Shown here: positions 22,201 through 35,437 of the stretch, one piece after another
Position numbering within the stretch: the first letter of the stretch is position 1
Layout of the letters: every line of letters starts with the position of its first letter
The notes under the pieces: model-generated
Told to the model about the DNA's origin: nothing
Seen by the model: the letters and a program-made list of their open reading frames with translations, nothing else
Database searches by the model: none
Assembly: GCA_002118135.1 (NCBI GenBank)
Contig: BDIU01000347.1
Location: 62,001-126,000 of the forward strand
Direction: 5' to 3'
Length of the DNA stretch: 64,000 nt
DNA from: Trebouxia sp. TZW2008
Lineage: Eukaryota > Chlorophyta > Trebouxiophyceae > Trebouxiales > Trebouxiaceae
Translations under genes and position numbers: made by a program

Positions 22201-24805
22201 AGGACTAGAGCGAGCAGTTTCAGATTGGGCTCAGCACGCACGGTGTCTTCAGTACGACAACCCACAGACTGATGTAGCTGATGACGCCTCTTCCCGTGCT
22301 TCTTCGCTTGCTCTCGATGACATGTATCCTGGGCTTGAACAGGCAATCTGTGACTGGGCACAGGAGACCCATGCTCATGATGTTGCCCCACTACAGCTGG
22401 CACAGGCAGTGTCGTCCTGTCTGGATCATGTATTTGAGCAAAACGCACATGAGGATGGGGCCGCGCGCGGTGACAAGGGCGACCAAGCAACTGAGGTGGG
22501 TGACAAGTCTTCACTGTGTTTGCTGTGTTGTGTTTGTCCCAAACGTTACACCAGTGTACAAGTCCACCATGAGAAATGGCAGCTGCATGTTGGCAGCAAC
22601 ATGTAGTGTGCCGTTCGATGTGTTTGTTAGCACTTGCTGCTCTAAATGATCTTGTCTGACACTTTCAGCAGGCAATTTTCTGCAGGTCAATTATTGAATG
22701 CTTCCTGAATATGTTGGCTTTCTTCCTTGTGACTGTTATTTTCATGTCAAACAATTCATGCTAGTGTGTGCGCTCCTGCCGGCAAATTCTTGCAGCCAAG
22801 TAGCAGAAACGCTTTTAGTCAAGAGACAGCCTTGAAGCATATGCTGCATAATGACATCAGCTTACATCATTGCTGGCATTGTCAAAAGAAGTTGCTTCAG
22901 CTCACGCCTGTACCTGCACCAAGACACACACTACAACCCCTGCCAATGCTGCTTGCCATACACAAGAGTCCATTGCTCCACGCTTGTGACCATCAAAGTC
23001 TTGTCTTGTGATATACAGGACAAGCAAGACTTGCAGCAGCTGCAACTGGCTGCTACCGTCTTGGCTGTCAGCAGAGCAGGATCCATGTATCCAGGACTGG
23101 AAACAACCCATAACCCTCATGTAGCCAGCAGAGCAGGGTTCTTATACCCAGGGCTAGAGACAACCATTTGCCCTCCTGTACCCAGCCAGCAGACCCAGGA
23201 CTCTTCTTCAGCTGTCAACCCAGCCAGCTTGGCAAGTGCCTTGGAAGCAGCATTAGCATCTGACGAGTCAGGGGCTCCTGCTCAAGCAGCTGCAAGTGCT
23301 GACGAGTCATCTGCAAGTGCTCAGGCAGCTGCAGCTGTGCAGAATGGATCAGCTGGATCAGGTGCAAACTCAACTCAGGGTGCTGGTGACCATCCAGAAG
23401 CTGCATCAGATGCGAGTCATCAGGAGTCTCATGTCAGTCACGCGCTGGTTCCAGAGACTGCTGTCAACAGCCCCAGGGCTGCACCAGGCAGCCCCAAGTC
23501 CCTCAGTCATGCAGGTATAGACTGTTACCATCTTGTGTTTCTTGCATTTCTCATTTTAGAGGGTTTTTGGCCATGTTTATTTCATGCAAAAGGTGTCACA
23601 ATTCCTGCCCAGATATTATGTCTGGCTCAGTCTAAACTTTCATGTATCAATGCAGTACCGTGTATGACCTTTGCTGTTTGAGGTTCCCAATCTGGTTGTA
23701 TTGTAAATGCATGCGCTTCCCACAGCACCTCAACTTTGATGTAACCAGCCTGCTGCTGAGAACCTCACTGTGACTGCCCCAAATTACATCAGCTCACTCA
23801 AAAGTCCTGCAACCCAAATTTTGCATTCAGGTGCAAGGCAGGCAAACAAGGCTGGGCACGCTGACTCCATGCTGAAGGCGCACTCTCGTGATCTTGGGCA
23901 GAGGCAGCAGCTGATGCATGCCAAGCTGCATCAAGCTCATCCCACTACAAAAGCAGCAGGTACACTGGACTCTCTTTGCAAGGACACTCGAGGTATGGAC
24001 AATCTTAATGTAAGGACAACGCCATTGGCATCCAATCACCTGACTGCAGTGGTCCCTCTGAGTTAGGACAATTTGATGCAAGGACAGATTTCTTGGTAAT
24101 TAAAGCAGTTGTTACAAAGAGAATTTACTGGTTACCTCATCTTGCTGGTGAGGTTTAGGCCTCAGACATGCACTAGCCCTAGTCATGATCACGTGGTCTG
24201 TGTACGCTGCAGCTCCTATTTGAGTCCAGCAGTTTCTGAATCCGTGGCACACTTGCTCTGCACTGCCGTCATGGCTGTCAAATCAAGATTGCTGGCATTG
24301 GCCGTGTCAATCCCAAAGATACATGTCGCTGTTGAACCACAGCATTTTCCTTGTTGATGAAGATACCAATGATACTCTGTATATTTGGTAGCACATGTGG
24401 AAGGTGTGTGTGGCCTCACACTAAGACTGGCTGCAGAATGTCATCTCGACATATCCGGATATAATGATCACTTTTCTGTTGTCAAGCCAGCTTGCTGATG
24501 CGTCGACTGAAGTGCAGATTTGGCGCATGGGAGTGCATTCACGCATCTCAGTGCAGAGCCAGCAATGGTTGCAAGCGGTGACGTACACAAGGCCCAATAA
24601 AAAAGTTACCCGCAGCACTGATGCTGATGCTTCTGATTGCACTGCAGACTTGGCGCATGGAAGTGCATTCATGCATCTCAGTGCAGAGCCAGCGATGGCT
24701 GCTACTGATGCCAAGCCGCCATTGTCAGGCAAGGAGGCTCATGATCATGCCAAAGCATTGCATGACGCCGCAGCACAACCCTCTGCTGCTAATGAGGTTG
24801 CTTGA
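19277..24805 (+). CDS. Novel repeat protein with YPGLExAISNWAQ units
   Basis: Seven exons (19277-19742, 20327-20383, 20682-20827, 21074-22495, 23019-23514, 23831-23959, 24648-24805) join in frame to 957 residues. The largest exon encodes about nine units of 35-50 residues with consensus SRAxS...YPGLEQAISNWAQQAQHD, where Arg and Ser before the motif form RAxS phosphosite-like sequences. The core EQAISNWAQQAQHD would make an amphipathic helix with an exposed Trp. Exon 5 carries two shorter versions (SRAGSMYPGLETT, SRAGFLYPGLETT). The rest is Ser, Ala, Gln and His rich and probably disordered. I do not recognise a family and propose no function. An adjacent tandem copy of exon 7 lies at about 24500-24590. 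Possible extra exons occur at about 25045-25108 and 25490-25665. Confidence 0.8.
24495..24595 (+). repeat. Tandem copy of exon 7 of the YPGLE gene
   Basis: DLAHGSAFTHLSAEPAMVA is encoded here just upstream of the modelled exon start DLAHGSAFMHLSAEPAMAA (24648 onward). Both follow an AG acceptor in the same phase. The upstream copy has no clear donor in frame. It may be an unused or an alternative exon. Confidence 0.75.
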
Positions 24806-26676
24806 TGCCCCCTTTTTGTTCCTCAAAGGTGAGGATCCGACACATGCTGTTGTGTCTGCTTATGTTGGGCCTAAATGTAGAAATGAATGCGACCTGGACC
24901 TGACAGGCCTGCGCATGCAGTTGCACCGCTTCAGCTGATTGAGAAAATGTCGATAAACTGTTCGATTTAAAAGGCGTTGGCCATCTTTGTGCTGATTGTG
25001 CTGTACTTGTCAATCGCTGGGAGGCTCGCAACTGTTTCTGCTGTGCAGGTCTCAATGCTTCCTTCACGAGCCTCTATGAACAGATGAGTGATGATAACCA
25101 GCGCCCAGGTCGTACTGTATACAGTCATGTGAAACAGTCGAGCATATCAGACAGCTTCAGAATATGGCATTAGCGTGTCTTTGATAGTTCTGCTGGCACA
25201 GCGGCGCCTGCTGATGCTGCTGCAAATGTGACATGATGTGGTCTGTACTGCAACAGACAGTCTGCCTCTTGTCATGCGCACATCAAGGACAGCCTTCATG
25301 CAATGTGAACATGCAACGTGAACATGCAATGTGAAACAGTGTGCTGTTATGTATTTACAGCACTTGCTGTGCATGATTTTGCTTTGCTAGATCTGCGGGA
25401 GTCACTTTGACTGTCTCTTGTGCTAGGGGCGGCAGACATGTGAGTTGTGGTTCAGTCTGTGTGTTGCTTGTAGAGATTGCAATATTGCAATGAGATTATG
25501 CCTGCCCGACAAGCAAGACTCGGACAGTTGCAAGGCTGTGAGGCAACTATGTCGCCACAAGCAAGTTCATCTCAGTCTGCTGTTGGGCTTGCACTCAATT
25601 CCTGCATCAGTAAGGCAGGCGGTGTTGCAATGAATCGCTATGCTGAACAGTCATTAATAATATAATATGCCACATGAAACACTTGCAATGTTGCAAGCAG
25701 CGTTATGCTTGCTGCCTGCGATTTGCGTGTTTGCAATGGTTGCACTGATAAGCCAGCAATTCCATTGCAGCATGATGTCTGGCATGACGCTGCTTTCTTT
25801 GCCTGTCTTTTGCAGTCAATAATATTGTGCCTTATATCATGACAGTGCGCGCACTCAGGCAGTGGCAAAGCAGTTGAACGTTCAACCCATGTGTGCACTG
25901 ACAGCATGGATGAAGTAGCTGATTAATGATCTGAATGAACAGTGCTCATCATTGTCGAAACAAACAAGCTATTTTTACAATGTAATTTACAGACACTAGA
26001 TGGGAGGCAGTACTACTGTGTGACACTTCTATTGCATATGTAATAATATGGTAATGCAATATTGAAAAATTCTGTGCAATTGCTTGCGATCTGCACCAAC
26101 GACAATCCTCTGACTGCACATGGCAGCTCACCACTCCTTGACCACAGAACGGATAACTACAGACGCCTGTCAGAAGGACAGATTCAGAAATTGCAAAGCA
26201 GGAAAGACTGTATATACTGACTACGCCAGAGACATAGACCTGAATAGGGTTCAAGAAACATCAGTATTCACCTGGACCTCTCTGTAATATTGCATGCTTG
26301 GGGCGCAGTAAACAATAGACCTGAAACCCCTCCCTTGATCAAAGTAACAGCCTCGCCATGCTGAGATCTAAGTAGACACCATATGTCCAGAACTGTGGAT
26401 CAGACTACATTGACGTGGCGTACCGCAAGCAGTACTCACAAATATCAAAGTGACGTTGGCACAGGCCAAGGAAACAAGGGCAAATTCATCCTGCTGAACA
26501 TACAAAGGCAAGAACTTTTGCCAGAACTATACGCTACTGCGCTGTCTTGCAACTTGAGGTCTGTGCGGCTATTAGTCTTGAGTCTCCCTTCAGCAGTACT
26601 GCTGAGGCCTTGCCTTGCGGCCAACATGCTTGACTTGAACTGACACAACCCAATGGTTGCAGTGTATGCTGCGCTC
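24806..26676. other. Convergent spacer, possible small 3' exons
   Basis: The sequence between the YPGLE gene and the B3 gene has no secure gene. Two short open segments with splice-like borders, about 25045-25108 (LNASFTSLYEQMSDDNQRP) and about 25490-25665, could be alternative 3' exons of the upstream gene. The A/T-rich part around 25950-26300 shows nothing recognisable. Confidence 0.35.
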
Positions 26677-29600
26677 TTAGGCTGTTCTGAGTTGTGCAGG
26701 GCTTCTTTGATTGGCGCTGAGCCCTGCTGCCAGTAACAGGTTGGACCCATCAAGCTTCAAAGCAGCAGCATCAGCTGCTGCCACAGCTGCCGCTGACACG
26801 CCAATCCTGCTGTGATGACCTACAGCATCTGAAATTGACGCTGATTTGCTGATGGCGGGAGCTTGGAATTCAGCCTCAGGTGGCAGTGAAGCTGGATCAG
26901 CACACAGCAGGGCTGCAGCATGCAGGGCGTCAAGGGCACTTGAGTCCCCCCTGCCAGGGCTGTAGCCCTGCCTGGAAGAAGAGGCATAGGCCTTGGCCGA
27001 TGCGGCGGCTTCAGGTGAGCTGCAGGTTTGAAAAGCTGTAGCAGTGCCAGAGGCTGAGCGTGATCCCCTTTTGGAGGGAGATCTGGCAGGCTTGCCACGC
27101 TGTGCTGTGCGTGCTGTGCTGCGCTTTGCTTTTGGCTTGGCAGCAGTTGCTGCAGCGATGAACTCCTCCGAGGCGTCCTTGATGATGTGCATGCGCAGCT
27201 TGAAGCGGTCCTCGGTCCATCGCTCAAGCACGACCGCATCGCCTGCAACACAGGATTGAGCTATGATTGCATGCCACAACCAGGCATTTGCTGACCAAGT
27301 CTTGGGGCTCATGCAGCTGGGCTGAGCATATCTGGAACAGGATGCAAGCATTGTGGCCAATGAGATTCAGACAAACATCAAATGAACATCGTTAACAATG
27401 TTCATCCTAGAGGTGCATGCACATGATTGCGGTGTCAGATCAATTGCAGTGCATTGTGCTTCCGACAGCAAGACTCCATACAACCACTATTTCACAAGCT
27501 CAGCAGCAACTTTTCATAGGCCCAGCCTGTCGCAGACAGCAATACAGATTGCAGGGCAGCACATATGCAACAGCCTCTGCAACACTCACCAACTCTAATG
27601 CCCTTCTGCTTGACCAGGTTGGTCCAGCCGGCTGTGAATCTGTAATGCCTCTGTGCAGCTGAGACAAAGCCCTCGTACTGCACTGTCCAGGCTTCATTGT
27701 TCTCATCAATGATCTTGATCTTGTGCTTGAAGAGGGATTGGTACACGTATGGCAAGGGCGGCTGCAGCAAACGCACTTGATGAGCTCACCACAGACAATG
27801 TCCAAGGTAGCCCCAAACAACACAGTCAACTGATCTGTCAGCGAGCCACGTTGGCAGCACTGACAAATGGCAAGCAGCAAAGCTTGCTGTTGGAAAAGCA
27901 GTGTGTGACAACTGTTTTCATACGTAAGCAACAGAGCCGCCTGGGCATGAGGCTATGATGTTCATGCACATACCAAATTGACACAGCACAAACCAAGCTA
28001 TGCCGCAGGGGCAGTCAAACAGCATGTGACATCCAAAACAACACAAAAAAGGGCAGCGGGTGATGAAAACGGCAGAAAGTATATAAACAGAGGGCAACAT
28101 GTGGCCTTAGATTGTGAAAACAATGTGGCGCCAGCACCACCCACAGTACAGGGTGCAAAATGCTAGTGCTGTTTTGGTATATTGCGGGAGGGGTAAGGTA
28201 AGCACATACCTTTGAGGTGCGCGTCTCGGGCAGCTCAGGCAGCAGATGTTCAGCCATGTGTTGATTCACGTGCAGCCGACTGCAATAGGTGGGGCAGGAG
28301 ATGAGGCGCTTGACTGAGATGATGGGGCCCTTAGCTGCATACGCCCCAGGCAGGGAGCCCTGCCTTGACTCTCCCTCTGCAACACCACAATGATGCTTTA
28401 CTCTGTGCAGTGAAGCAAACTTGCTTATGTGCTTTGAGGTTTTAATGCCTGGTCCCACCAGCTCAGAGCAAGCTGCTTTGCAACAAAGACGTCTGGATGG
28501 CAGTATGATTCATCAAGACACTGCTGATGCAAAATCTGCACAGAAGCCAGTGTGGCCTTGAGAGGCTTTTTCACTGCTAGGGCCTAGTTGAATCCTGAAC
28601 TGAGCAAAGCACCAACAAGACGCAGCCTAAGCCAGCACAGACTGATAGCCTAATTGGTTATTAAACTTTGTAAACAATGCTGCAAGTCAAGAAATTGTCA
28701 CCTGTCCCCAGACTGCCTTCTGAAACAACCTCAACGTCTTCTGCAAGCTGTGCCTTGGCCCTTGTATTTGTTTCAGCTGCAAACTGCTCAGCACAGGTGT
28801 CTACTTCGTCCCGCTTGCGCTTGCCTGAGTCAACCTTGCCTGCAATGCAATTGAGCAGCCTGAGTCAAGCATGGCTGCAAGTCAAAGCACGACCCAACTG
28901 CCAGAAAGCAGGGTATATGTACCAGGCAACAAGCATATCTGAGGGGTGCAAGCACTCAGCACATTTACATGCAAACTGCTGCCAAGGCATCATAAGCTGC
29001 AGGTGACAAAATCCTGCCACTTGACAGCCATGCTACAAACATGCAAGAGGCAAAATCAACATCTGCACAAAGCTGTCTTGCAATCTACTGACACTACAAG
29101 CTGCTAGGGTTGCATGAAAAGTACTCTGAGCACAAAGCACATGCAAATAAGGGCTAGCTGCATACATCATCAGTGACGAGAACAGAAGTCATAGTCTATT
29201 TGGTGTGAGGCAGTGTGACAGGCATTGAAAGCACCACTGCTCTTGACAGCCTGTATGTGAGCTGCGCATACAACAGCATGACAGGACTTCATCGTATCAC
29301 AGCCAGCTTGGACAGCATTTCAAAGCCTGCTGAAATTGGGTGCATGACAGGCGTATGTCTCACCTGAGCCAGCTTGAACAGCATTTCCAGGCCTGACAAT
29401 CTTGACATCCAGCCAGACGCAGCCGCCACTGACAAAGCAGCGACTGAGGTGCAGCTGCTCGCCATGGCCCAGGTTCCAGCGCTGTGCAAAGGGCTTCCAC
29501 CCCTCACTCAGCTGGAAGCAACCATCCGCCCTGCATAAACCAAGAAGCGCTGTTTAGCCTGTGACGAGGTACTGAGTTTGCATGTGGCTGCAGAATGTGC

Positions 29601-31205
29601 GATGGCCCAGGCTCCAGGGCTGCGCAAAAAGCTTCCATCCCCTCTCTTAGCTGGAAGCAACAATCCGCCCTGCACAATGCAAGAAATGCTGTTCAGCCTG
29701 AGACTACACACTGGACTTTGCTTGGCTACAGAAGTGGTGCTGGCTGGGCTGCAGTGCTGTGCAAAGGGCTTCAACCCCTCACTTAGCAGGAATTCACAAT
29801 CCATTTGGCATAGTGGAAAGTGTGTTTAATTCGAGGCGCATTAACGTTACCTAAAGTTGGTAATGGAAATGCACAATCTGAGCACTGCTGTTTGGCCTGA
29901 GGCTAGAGGCCATGACCTGGCCTTGATTTTGGAAATGCATGTTGCATGATTCAACGGGCAATTTGTGTAGCCTGAGGCTGGTCATTGTCACCTGAATCTG
30001 GCTACAGAAAGTTGCATGTCCCAGCACTTAGCATGACAGACAAGAAATGAGACCAAAGACTTGCATTTTCAAAGTTCTGAGGCAGCTGCCAGCGCCTGTG
30101 AAGGGTCAGCTTATGATGTCAAGACAGCCGCAGCAACAGAGTCAAACCTTTGGGTCGACAGCTGTTCTTCTGCCTTTCAAGGTCATCCAAGCCTGCTGCA
30201 ACATTACGACCTCAAAAGACACAAGGACGGCCAACACGTATGCCTTCCACTTGCATCAAGTCAAGTTTGGATCAGCCCATGCAGCAGAGGCATACAATTG
30301 CACACACAGTGTGATTGCAATGAGAGCAGACCATCATGTCTGCGGTGTGCAGCCTTTGACCCTGTCTTACAAACATGCTAAAGCACATACCTGCTGTACT
30401 TGCACTTCATTGGCCAGTTTTGGCCAGTCTCATCCACCAGCATTACGGCATCGCCATCAGGCTCAGCCAGCACATCACCAGCGTACACAGGCAGCAGCTG
30501 CTGTGCTGTGCCAAAGGGGATCACAAGCCAGTCCTGAGACAGCACTGGAATCATGCTTGTGGTTGCAGTGTTGATGCCTGCACGATTCAGCTGAAGCCTG
30601 GCAGCAATGTCTTGATAGGCCCCAGGCATGGAGCTTGCTCTCAGGGAGAGCTCAGCTGGCAGGGGACTGTTGAGGTAGCGTGATCCAAGGCTGCTGCTTC
30701 TGAAGAGGCTGCTGTTGTAGTCAGCTACAGGGCCTGGTGGCATCAGAAGACCTGAGCGGGAACGCTGCTCAGCACAGACTTGAGCAGCAAGCAGGTTGGC
30801 TGGGTTAGCCTGCCTGGGAATTGAGGTCCAGTAGGGCAGTGGAGCGTGCAGGAGGCTTCTGTCAAACTGAGGGGGTGATGGAAGTGGTCTGTGTAGTGAA
30901 GCCAAGTTTGAAAAGGCTGGCAGGGGGTTGATAGGAGCAGAAGCTGTTGCTGGTGCAGGCTGGGCAGATGCAGCAGGCTGTCTGCCAAGTGAAGGCTGGT
31001 CAGGGAACAGGCCTTGAGCAGTGTTGACTTGTGCCTTGGAATTTGCAGTGGCAGGGTTGGCAATAGCTTGCTGTAGAGCAAGCAGCTGTGACAAAGCTGC
31101 TGGATTCTGCATCAAAGACATCAGCTGCTGCTGCTCCTGTCCTGTCAGACGCTGCCACTCCGGCAACTTTGGTTCCGCTGAGGCTTTCGGCGAAAACCGC
31201 TGCAT
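26677..31205 (-). CDS. Plant-type B3 DNA-binding protein with two B3 domains
   Basis: Six exons (31205-30391, 29530-29364, 28839-28702, 28376-28210, 27725-27590, 27242-26677) join in frame to 662 residues. The first 190 residues are Gln/Ala/Pro/Ser rich. B3 domain 1 (about 210-325) crosses exons 1-2: LSQDWLVIPFGTAQQLLPVY, GQNWPMKCKYSR, GCFQLSEGWKPFAQRWNL. A KRKR nuclear-localisation-like stretch follows in exon 3. B3 domain 2 (about 390-490) runs over exons 4-6: VKRLISCPTYCSRLHVNQHM, IIDENNEAWTVQYEGF, RFTAGWTNLVKQKGIRVGDA, VVLERW. The C-terminus is Lys/Arg/Ser-rich and then Ala-rich. B3 domains bind DNA and are characteristic of the plant lineage, so a nuclear transcription factor is likely. 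Decayed copies of exon 2 flank it. The ATG at 31205 is the first in frame. Confidence 0.9.
29285..29345 (-). repeat. Partial copy of the end of B3-gene exon 2
   Basis: The minus strand repeats the end of exon 2 (GLEMLFKLAQ-type reading in one frame, against GFEMLSKLAV here), just downstream of the working exon in transcript order. Confidence 0.6.
29545..29815 (-). repeat. Two decayed copies of B3-gene exon 2
   Basis: Upstream of exon 2 (29364-29530) the sequence of its 5' part recurs twice. At about 29553-29680 the minus strand has CAGGGCGGATTGTTGCTTCC followed by a GAGGGGATGGAAGC version of the GWKPF region. At about 29690-29800 a third version has GTTGAAGCCCTTTGCACAGC. Both have lost the frame of the B3 core. 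Three or four tandem versions of one exon thus exist, one of them intact. Confidence 0.8.
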
Positions 31206-32396
31206 CGTGTGCACTTACTGTACCTGTACCAAAGCGGTTGCCCTAAGCATGAACGGCAGATTTCATCAACTGTGCGGAACTTTGCGTTTGCACAGATTAA
31301 TCGTAAAAATTTCAGCTTAAGCACACAGCTTCCATGGGGCACAGACACCTCAAACATGCACCGACAGCAGCAAAGTTCGCTCGCAGAGCCTAGCGGTGCT
31401 GCAACCGCATCTTGCTGCTGACAGCGTTTCTTTGCGATCCAAAATGCGCCAGGCCAACCTCACCTCGTCGGACGAGCTTCGTTCACTTTGAACAGGGCAG
31501 TACGCTCTGACTAGGACCACGCCTTGAGCCTGTTGGTGGTTTCAGCTCGCCGGGCCCGGACCAGCTCCTGCTTATCTCTCAGCATCAGCGGTCAATGCCC
31601 TAGCGTCCACGGATCATCCCTTTTGCAACGCTGGCTACAGCGTTTGAGCTCTGCCTAAGCACTGACTAACCTGCGCGAAGGTCTTTCATAAGCTGGTACA
31701 CACTTGAAAGCAAGAGCGCAAAGTACAGCAGGAGGGTGAAGAAGAACAGAGGTGACGGAGAAAGGGCACGTGCCAGGGTGTGCTTTGTGAGTGATCAGGG
31801 AAGTTTGGGTCATCCGATGCAAAAAATTGCATGAAGCTCCTCGCTCGTGCTGCCTAGTATCTGTGCGCGTATCTCTGCGAACCTCCCACGGAATCGGCAA
31901 GATGCGGTGCTGCCGGCCTCTGGAAGCATCGAATTTGCGTAAGGCCGTTGCATGCAATGTTGGTGGCAATGCCCAGCGTTGACTGAACAGATAAAGCTCG
32001 GCTCTGAGAAGATCAAGCTTCAAAGGCTTAACCCTGCTGCCAAATCAAGTTCATGATCATGGCCGCTGCTACTCACACAATCACAGCAGGCATTCCTGAG
32101 TATCAGCAAGGTAGAAGCCAAAATTGTTGGCAAGCTACACGATCCTGAGCACTGCACTCGATGGTCGCACAAAGTCATTGCAATGAAAGCAACAGCTGCG
32201 TCTCATTCAACTATTGCACATTGCAATGAAAGCAACAGCTGCATCTCATCAAGACAAGGAATGCATCCGAATAAGCAGGAGGAATGTGTGTAGAAGTACA
32301 TAGTATACACACATAACATGTAGGATTGTTCTCCTCAATGTTGTGAGGTGCACTCTGCGATTCTTGACGCAAACACTCTGCCTGCAATGAGACTCC
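31206..32396. promoter_or_regulatory. Upstream region of the B3 gene
   Basis: Contains the B3-gene promoter side. 31400-32040 is CG-richer, like other start regions in this window. Around 32190-32250 a 26-base segment, CATTGCAATGAAAGCAACAG and flanking bases, occurs twice about 45 bases apart. No gene recognised. Confidence 0.4.
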
Positions 32397-34910
32397 CTAG
32401 CTCATTTTGTACAGCAGACGACGCAGCAAAACAACTTGCACGCCACGCAGTTGGACATCTGTTTTGAGGACTGAGTTCAATGACATGTCTTGGGCCTGTG
32501 CCAGTTCATGTAGTGTCTCCAAATCGCCAATGGCTTTGGTCAACTGCAGCACCTGGGCAGCGCTGATTTGCTGCTGTGAACTAAGTTGCGTGTTGGCCCT
32601 GCTCACAATTGCATCAAGGGTGGTAGGGTGGCTGCTGCTGCTGCTGTTTCAAAATTGCGTAGCTGTTGTGATGCTTGAGGCTTCTCGACAGCTGCTCCTG
32701 CTGGCTGTCCAGAGTAGACTTGCTGCTGTCGTGCATGAAGCTTTTGAATTGACTTGACTGCTGTTGGAGGCAGGCTGTTTGCCCTGCTGACAAGTGAATC
32801 AAGCGTGGCAGGCTTGACTGCTGCTGCTGGTTCTTCAAAACTGTGTGGCTGCTGTGACCCTTGAGGCTCTTGCACAACTGTTCCTGCTGCCTTTTCAGAG
32901 TTGACTGACTGCTGTCGCGCATGAGGCTTTTGAACTGACTTGACTGCTGGTGGAGGCAGGGTGTCTGCCCTGTTGACAACTGCATCAAGTGGGGCAGGCT
33001 TGACTGCTACTGCTGCTGCTGCTGCTGGGACTTCTGAACTGTGTAGCTGCTGTGATGCTTGAGGCTTGTCAACAACTGTTCCTGCTGCCTGTCCAGAGCT
33101 TACTGGCTGCTGTGATGCTTGAGGCCTTTGAGCAACTGCTCCTGCTGGCTGTCCAGAGGAGACTTGCTGCTGTGATGCTGGAGGCTTGGAGCAACTGCTG
33201 CTGCTGCCTCTCCACAGGCAACTGGCTGCTGTGGTGCATGAGGCTTTTGAACTGGCTTGACCATTGATGGAGGCAGTAAGGCAGCTGATTGTGGCACAGC
33301 TGCTCCTTTTGCTGTGTGACAGAGTGTCATAGCAGGTGCAGCTGTGGCTGCTTTGACTGCTGCCACTGGTGCTTTTGCTGCTACTGCCTGCTGTGCTAGT
33401 AAGGACACTTGGATGGACTGTAACTTGGATCTTGCTGTTTGCAGTGATGCTGGTGGCACCGATGTGTTGTGAGACTTTGAGCTGAGGGGTTGAACCTTTG
33501 CACCAGGCTTGATTGCTGCTGATGCAACCCCTGATGCCATGATTGAAGGTAATGCACAAGCAGTATTGAAGGTAATGCACAAGCAGGATCCTTCATTACT
33601 TTTGACACTACTTTGGCAAGTGAGAAGCCTTGCAGTGGGTCAGCAGCAAATTGTGTTGTGTCACAAATGTGGTTGCCAGCATCTGCTATGGTCAAGTGCT
33701 CCTGCTGACTGATCCTGCAGCAACAAACAAGCCTTGTTTTGTTGCAATTGCTTGATTCTGAGCAAATGCAGCTCTGACGTGGCAAGCAATAACACCTGAT
33801 GACTCACTGCTGCATGCGGAGACTTTGATCTTGACTGCACTTGAACAGCGCCTCAACATACATTCTGCAGAGCTTCCCAAGGCGAGAGCTTTCACTCTGT
33901 CACAACAGAAGGAAATGTGATTGGGCTGTTGAAATGGCAAATGCTGGCGGCAAAGCAGTAACCTTGGTGAGGTATCATTAGTCTCAGCAGCAGCATCTGA
34001 TACCATGTGCTGCATGTGAGCTGAGTTTAGCAGTTCTTGTGCATTCATCAGGTCATTGGCTGCCATGTCCCATTTGCTCTGTGGTATGTGTTCCGCTTGG
34101 TTAGCAGGGTGCATATTGAGGTCAGAAGCAAGATCATTTGCCATGTCTGCAGCATCTTGGACCTGAGATGTAGCATTTGCTGGCGGCAATGTGCAAGCAG
34201 CCTCAGCAGGCATCTGGGAATCAGCCATGATTGCGATTTGCGGAGTTGGGGACACAGGGTGGGAGATCGTTGATGTCACGGCTGGTGCCTGCATGTTGCA
34301 AGCTTGCCTGCATGGAAGCAGCAGCAGTCATGACTGTTATGCCTTGATTCTGCTCGTGTACTATTGCAAGCAGACACAAGCATGGCAGATGCATGCGGCC
34401 AATGCCCTTCACAGGGACCAATGAATTCAGTCTTACTCAGGTTCCAAGGCCACTTGCTTTGTACAGCTGATCTGGTTTGCTGCGGTTTGAGTTGATGTCA
34501 GTGCATCTTTGTCTTTGTGTGCTTGTTGCTGCATGCTTGTGGTTGCTGCGGTGTTGCCTGACTGCTGCTGATCAGTGACGTTGAATGCAATACGGTTTGG
34601 GAGCCTCTCCTGCCTTGTGTGGTCAGATTTCTGTTTTTTCCGAGAACCATTAGGCTGCAGCACATAACATCGCTCCCATAGGCTCTACTCTACAAAAGCT
34701 TTAGGCCAAAGCCTCTGCCATCGGATGAGGGCTCACCCCGTCGGGCAGATCGGTCTTGCAACTTGCGGTGGTCTGGGTCACATTGCCTTGATCATCAACT
34801 TTGCAGCAAAAGTTGAGCTGGCAAACGGTCCTCTTGTCCTCCTCTTTGTACACAGGAATCTTCGCATGAGGATGCCCTTTCCTGACATGCCACCTAATTT
34901 GCGCCAGCCA
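32397..34910 (-). pseudogene. Frame-disrupted gene ending in the AVGDL module
   Basis: Exons at 34910-34737, 34654-34437, 34307-33963 and from 33714 join in phase. They encode a basic segment with WHVRKGHPHAKIPVYKEEDK and VCQLNFCCKVDD that I cannot assign, then Gln/Ala/Thr-rich sequence. From 33714 the frame breaks at least three times: a 23-base direct duplication at about 33541-33586, a one-base shift near 33190, and a one-base loss near 32625. Between the breaks lie protein-level repeats (KPQASQQxxSSGxPAG and LDxxVSRANxLPPxAVK). The final segment, SRANTQLSSQQQIS ... AIGDLETLHELAQAQDMSLN ... VQVVLLRRLL, is the conserved module and is intact to TAG 32397. Either it is a recent pseudogene or the sequence has indel errors; single-base changes at C runs favour the latter for some. 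Confidence 0.6.
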
Positions 34911-35437
34911 CTATCTGTGTAGTTGCAAAATCCTGTTGCCGTAGGCTGCCGACATATGTACAAGTACTGCGCATCGTTCATGACACAATGATACTAGTTG
35001 TTGCATCACAAGTGCTCGTCATGTCTCCTGACATCCAGCTGCGTTGTTCAATGCAGCGTTGACCAGAGTGTTGCCTGCATTCAGTCAACAATGCAACTGG
35101 ACCTGCCTGTGCTCAAGCTCAGAAATGCTGACACTCACCAAGCCAAGCAACGTCCAACACAGGTTGTTTGATGTGCTGACAGAGCTGCATGCCCTGTAGC
35201 TAAAATTTCGTGTGCAGCTCAAGCTTTAATGCTAACAGCCTGTTCTGACTGAAGACTGTACATGTCGACAACCCATGCGTTGATGTACATGTGACAAGTT
35301 CAATGATATGGGCATGTGCAGGTAGATTCTGTACCAACATCTCTGCAATTGCTGCGCATTGTCAGGTCCGTATTTTGAATGTAGCGGCACGTCGAGCAGC
35401 TTGCAAGATGACGTGATTGCTGCCGTATGTCAGCTGC